Part shown: one piece after another, positions 5,716-6,617 of the stretch | Numbering within the stretch: the first letter of the stretch is position 1 | Layout: each line of letters opens with the position of its first letter | Source: a bacterium | GTDB taxonomy: Bacteria; Patescibacteriota; Minisyncoccia; Minisyncoccales; Minisyncoccaceae | Direction: 5' to 3' | DNA length: 6,617 bases | Assembly (NCBI GenBank): GCA_023229485.1 | Contig: JALNZJ010000044.1 | Span: 1 to 6,617, forward strand | The notes under the pieces: model-generated | Databases searched by the model: none | Seen by the model: the letters and a program-made list of their open reading frames with translations, nothing else | What the model was told of the DNA's origin: nothing | Program-made: the position numbers and the translations under genes

Positions 5716-6617
5716 ATGGGTAAGCTAAAATTCCAAACACCAACTGGAATGCATGACATTCTCCCAGAAGATCAGGCTTATTATCAAAAAATTTTCGAAA
5801 CTGTCAAAAAATTTTTCGATTATTATGATTATTCAAGAATTGAAACTCCTATTTTAGAATCAGCAGATCTTTTTATTCGCAGTATTGGAGAGAATACTGA
5901 TATTGTAGAGAAAGAAATGTATAGTTTTAAAACAAAAGGGGGAGATGCAGTTGTAATGAGGCCCGAAGGAACCGCTCCAACAATGAGAGCATATTTTCAA
6001 AATGGAATGGTTTCAATGCCTCAGCCAGTAAAGCTTTGGTATTATGGTCCATTTTTTAGATATGAAAGACCTCAAGCTGGAAGGTATCGACAGTTTTTTC
6101 AATTTGGCTCTGAGGTAATTGGTGATTCTGATTCTCTTTTTGATACACAGACAATTATAATTCTTTATAATATTTTAGAAGATTTAAAAATTAAGAATTT
6201 AATTATCAGAATAAATTCTATTGGTGACGAGAATTGTAGAGGGGAATATAAAAAGGCGTTGGCAAAGTTTTTGAAGAATAAAAAAACTGACTTATGTAAA
6301 GATTGTCAGAATCGTTCAAAAACTAATGTACTTCGAGTTCTTGATTGTAAGAATCCGAAATGTCGAGAAATAATAGCCCAAGCTCCGCAAACAATGGATT
6401 TTCTTTGTGAAGATTGTAAAACTCATTTAAAAGAGGTTCTAGAATATTTAGATGAATTAAAAATTCCTTATATCTTGGATCCATTTTTGGTAAGAGGGCT
6501 GGATTATTATACAAAAACTGTTTTTGAGGTTGAAATACAGGATAATGCTGGAGGTAGGCAAGAGGCCTTGGCAGGAGGTGGAAGATATGATATCTTAGGA
6601 AAAGCTATCGCAGGAGA
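5716..6617 (+). CDS. hisS: Histidyl-tRNA synthetase, N-terminal 300 residues (3'-truncated by window edge)
   Basis: This class II aminoacyl-tRNA synthetase attaches histidine to tRNA-His. The frame opens at ATG 5716 and runs off the window end. Visible family motifs are QTPTGMHDILPEDQ (7-20), RPEGTAPTMRA (82-92), motif 2 GPFFRYERPQAGRYRQFFQF (111-130), the histidine-site LVRGLDYYTKTVFE (258-271) and GGGRYD (287-292). Six cysteines in an insertion, C194/C197, C211/C216 and C231/C234, form CxxC, CxxxxC and CxxC pairs and look like a zinc-binding element; many other bacterial HisRS proteins have lost these cysteines. The missing part should hold motif 3 and the anticodon-binding domain. The 17-nt gap from lepB is pure A/T with no Shine-Dalgarno sequence, so it is probably the second gene of the lepB transcript. 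Confidence 0.96.
   Translation, partial: MGKLKFQTPTGMHDILPEDQAYYQKIFETVKKFFDYYDYSRIETPILESADLFIRSIGENTDIVEKEMYSFKTKGGDAVVMRPEGTAPTMRAYFQNGMVSMPQPVKLWYYGPFFRYERPQAGRYRQFFQFGSEVIGDSDSLFDTQTIIILYNILEDLKIKNLIIRINSIGDENCRGEYKKALAKFLKNKKTDLCKDCQNRSKTNVLRVLDCKNPKCREIIAQAPQTMDFLCEDCKTHLKEVLEYLDELKIPYILDPFLVRGLDYYTKTVFEVEIQDNAGGRQEALAGGGRYDILGKAIAG

Noticed and set aside
6323..6514. Minus-strand open frame within hisS
   Set aside because: It is antisense to conserved HisRS sequence including the cysteine insert, with no motif or start signal of its own.
1..6617. Alternative genetic code (TGA read as Gly or Trp)
   Set aside because: All seven visible stops are TAA or TAG, but no gene needs an in-frame TGA and each protein is full length under the standard code, so there is no evidence for reassignment.

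Overview
The window is AT-rich chromosomal DNA of a bacterium with its genes tightly packed, and every supported gene lies on the + strand. It looks like ordinary core housekeeping sequence. I see no mobile element, CRISPR array, tRNA, rRNA or defence locus. Several things fit a Candidate Phyla Radiation (Patescibacteria, perhaps Parcubacteria-like) genome: short core enzymes, A-rich gene starts with no Shine-Dalgarno sequence, a YruB-type CPYC glutaredoxin in place of a classical glutathione system, and divergent GalU and TrxB sequences. This placement is an inference, since no rRNA or ribosomal protein gene is present to fix it.

Layout: 1-318 is the 3' end of a gene whose last residues match the FtsZ C-terminal peptide, preceded by a long Lys/Glu-rich linker. 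369-3392 is a compact run of galU-like, trxB-like and eno genes. The first junction is 4 nt and the second a one-base TAATG overlap, so the three are probably one operon. 3393-3674 is the largest non-coding gap. It holds a perfect 20-nt palindrome, a small hairpin, local G+C-rich patches and the only strong AGGAGG of any intergenic stretch. 3675-3914 is a small glutaredoxin-like gene, followed by a possible weak terminator. 4031-5041 is gap, closed by a clear intrinsic terminator at 5054-5085. A good sigma70-type promoter follows at 5087-5115, placed so that lepB (5123-5698) is probably read from a leaderless mRNA. hisS starts 17 nt after lepB and runs off the window at 6617.

How the genes fit together: gap and eno are lower-glycolysis enzymes. 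The TrxB-like flavoprotein and the CPYC protein could form a glutathione-independent thiol-reducing pair. The GalU-like protein would make a nucleotide sugar for the cell envelope, LepB processes exported proteins, FtsZ drives division and HisRS charges tRNA-His. No new multi-gene system is visible. The points most worth checking are the missing NADPH signature in TrxB, active-site substitutions in GalU, the leaderless lepB promoter and the unexplained eno-glutaredoxin spacer.
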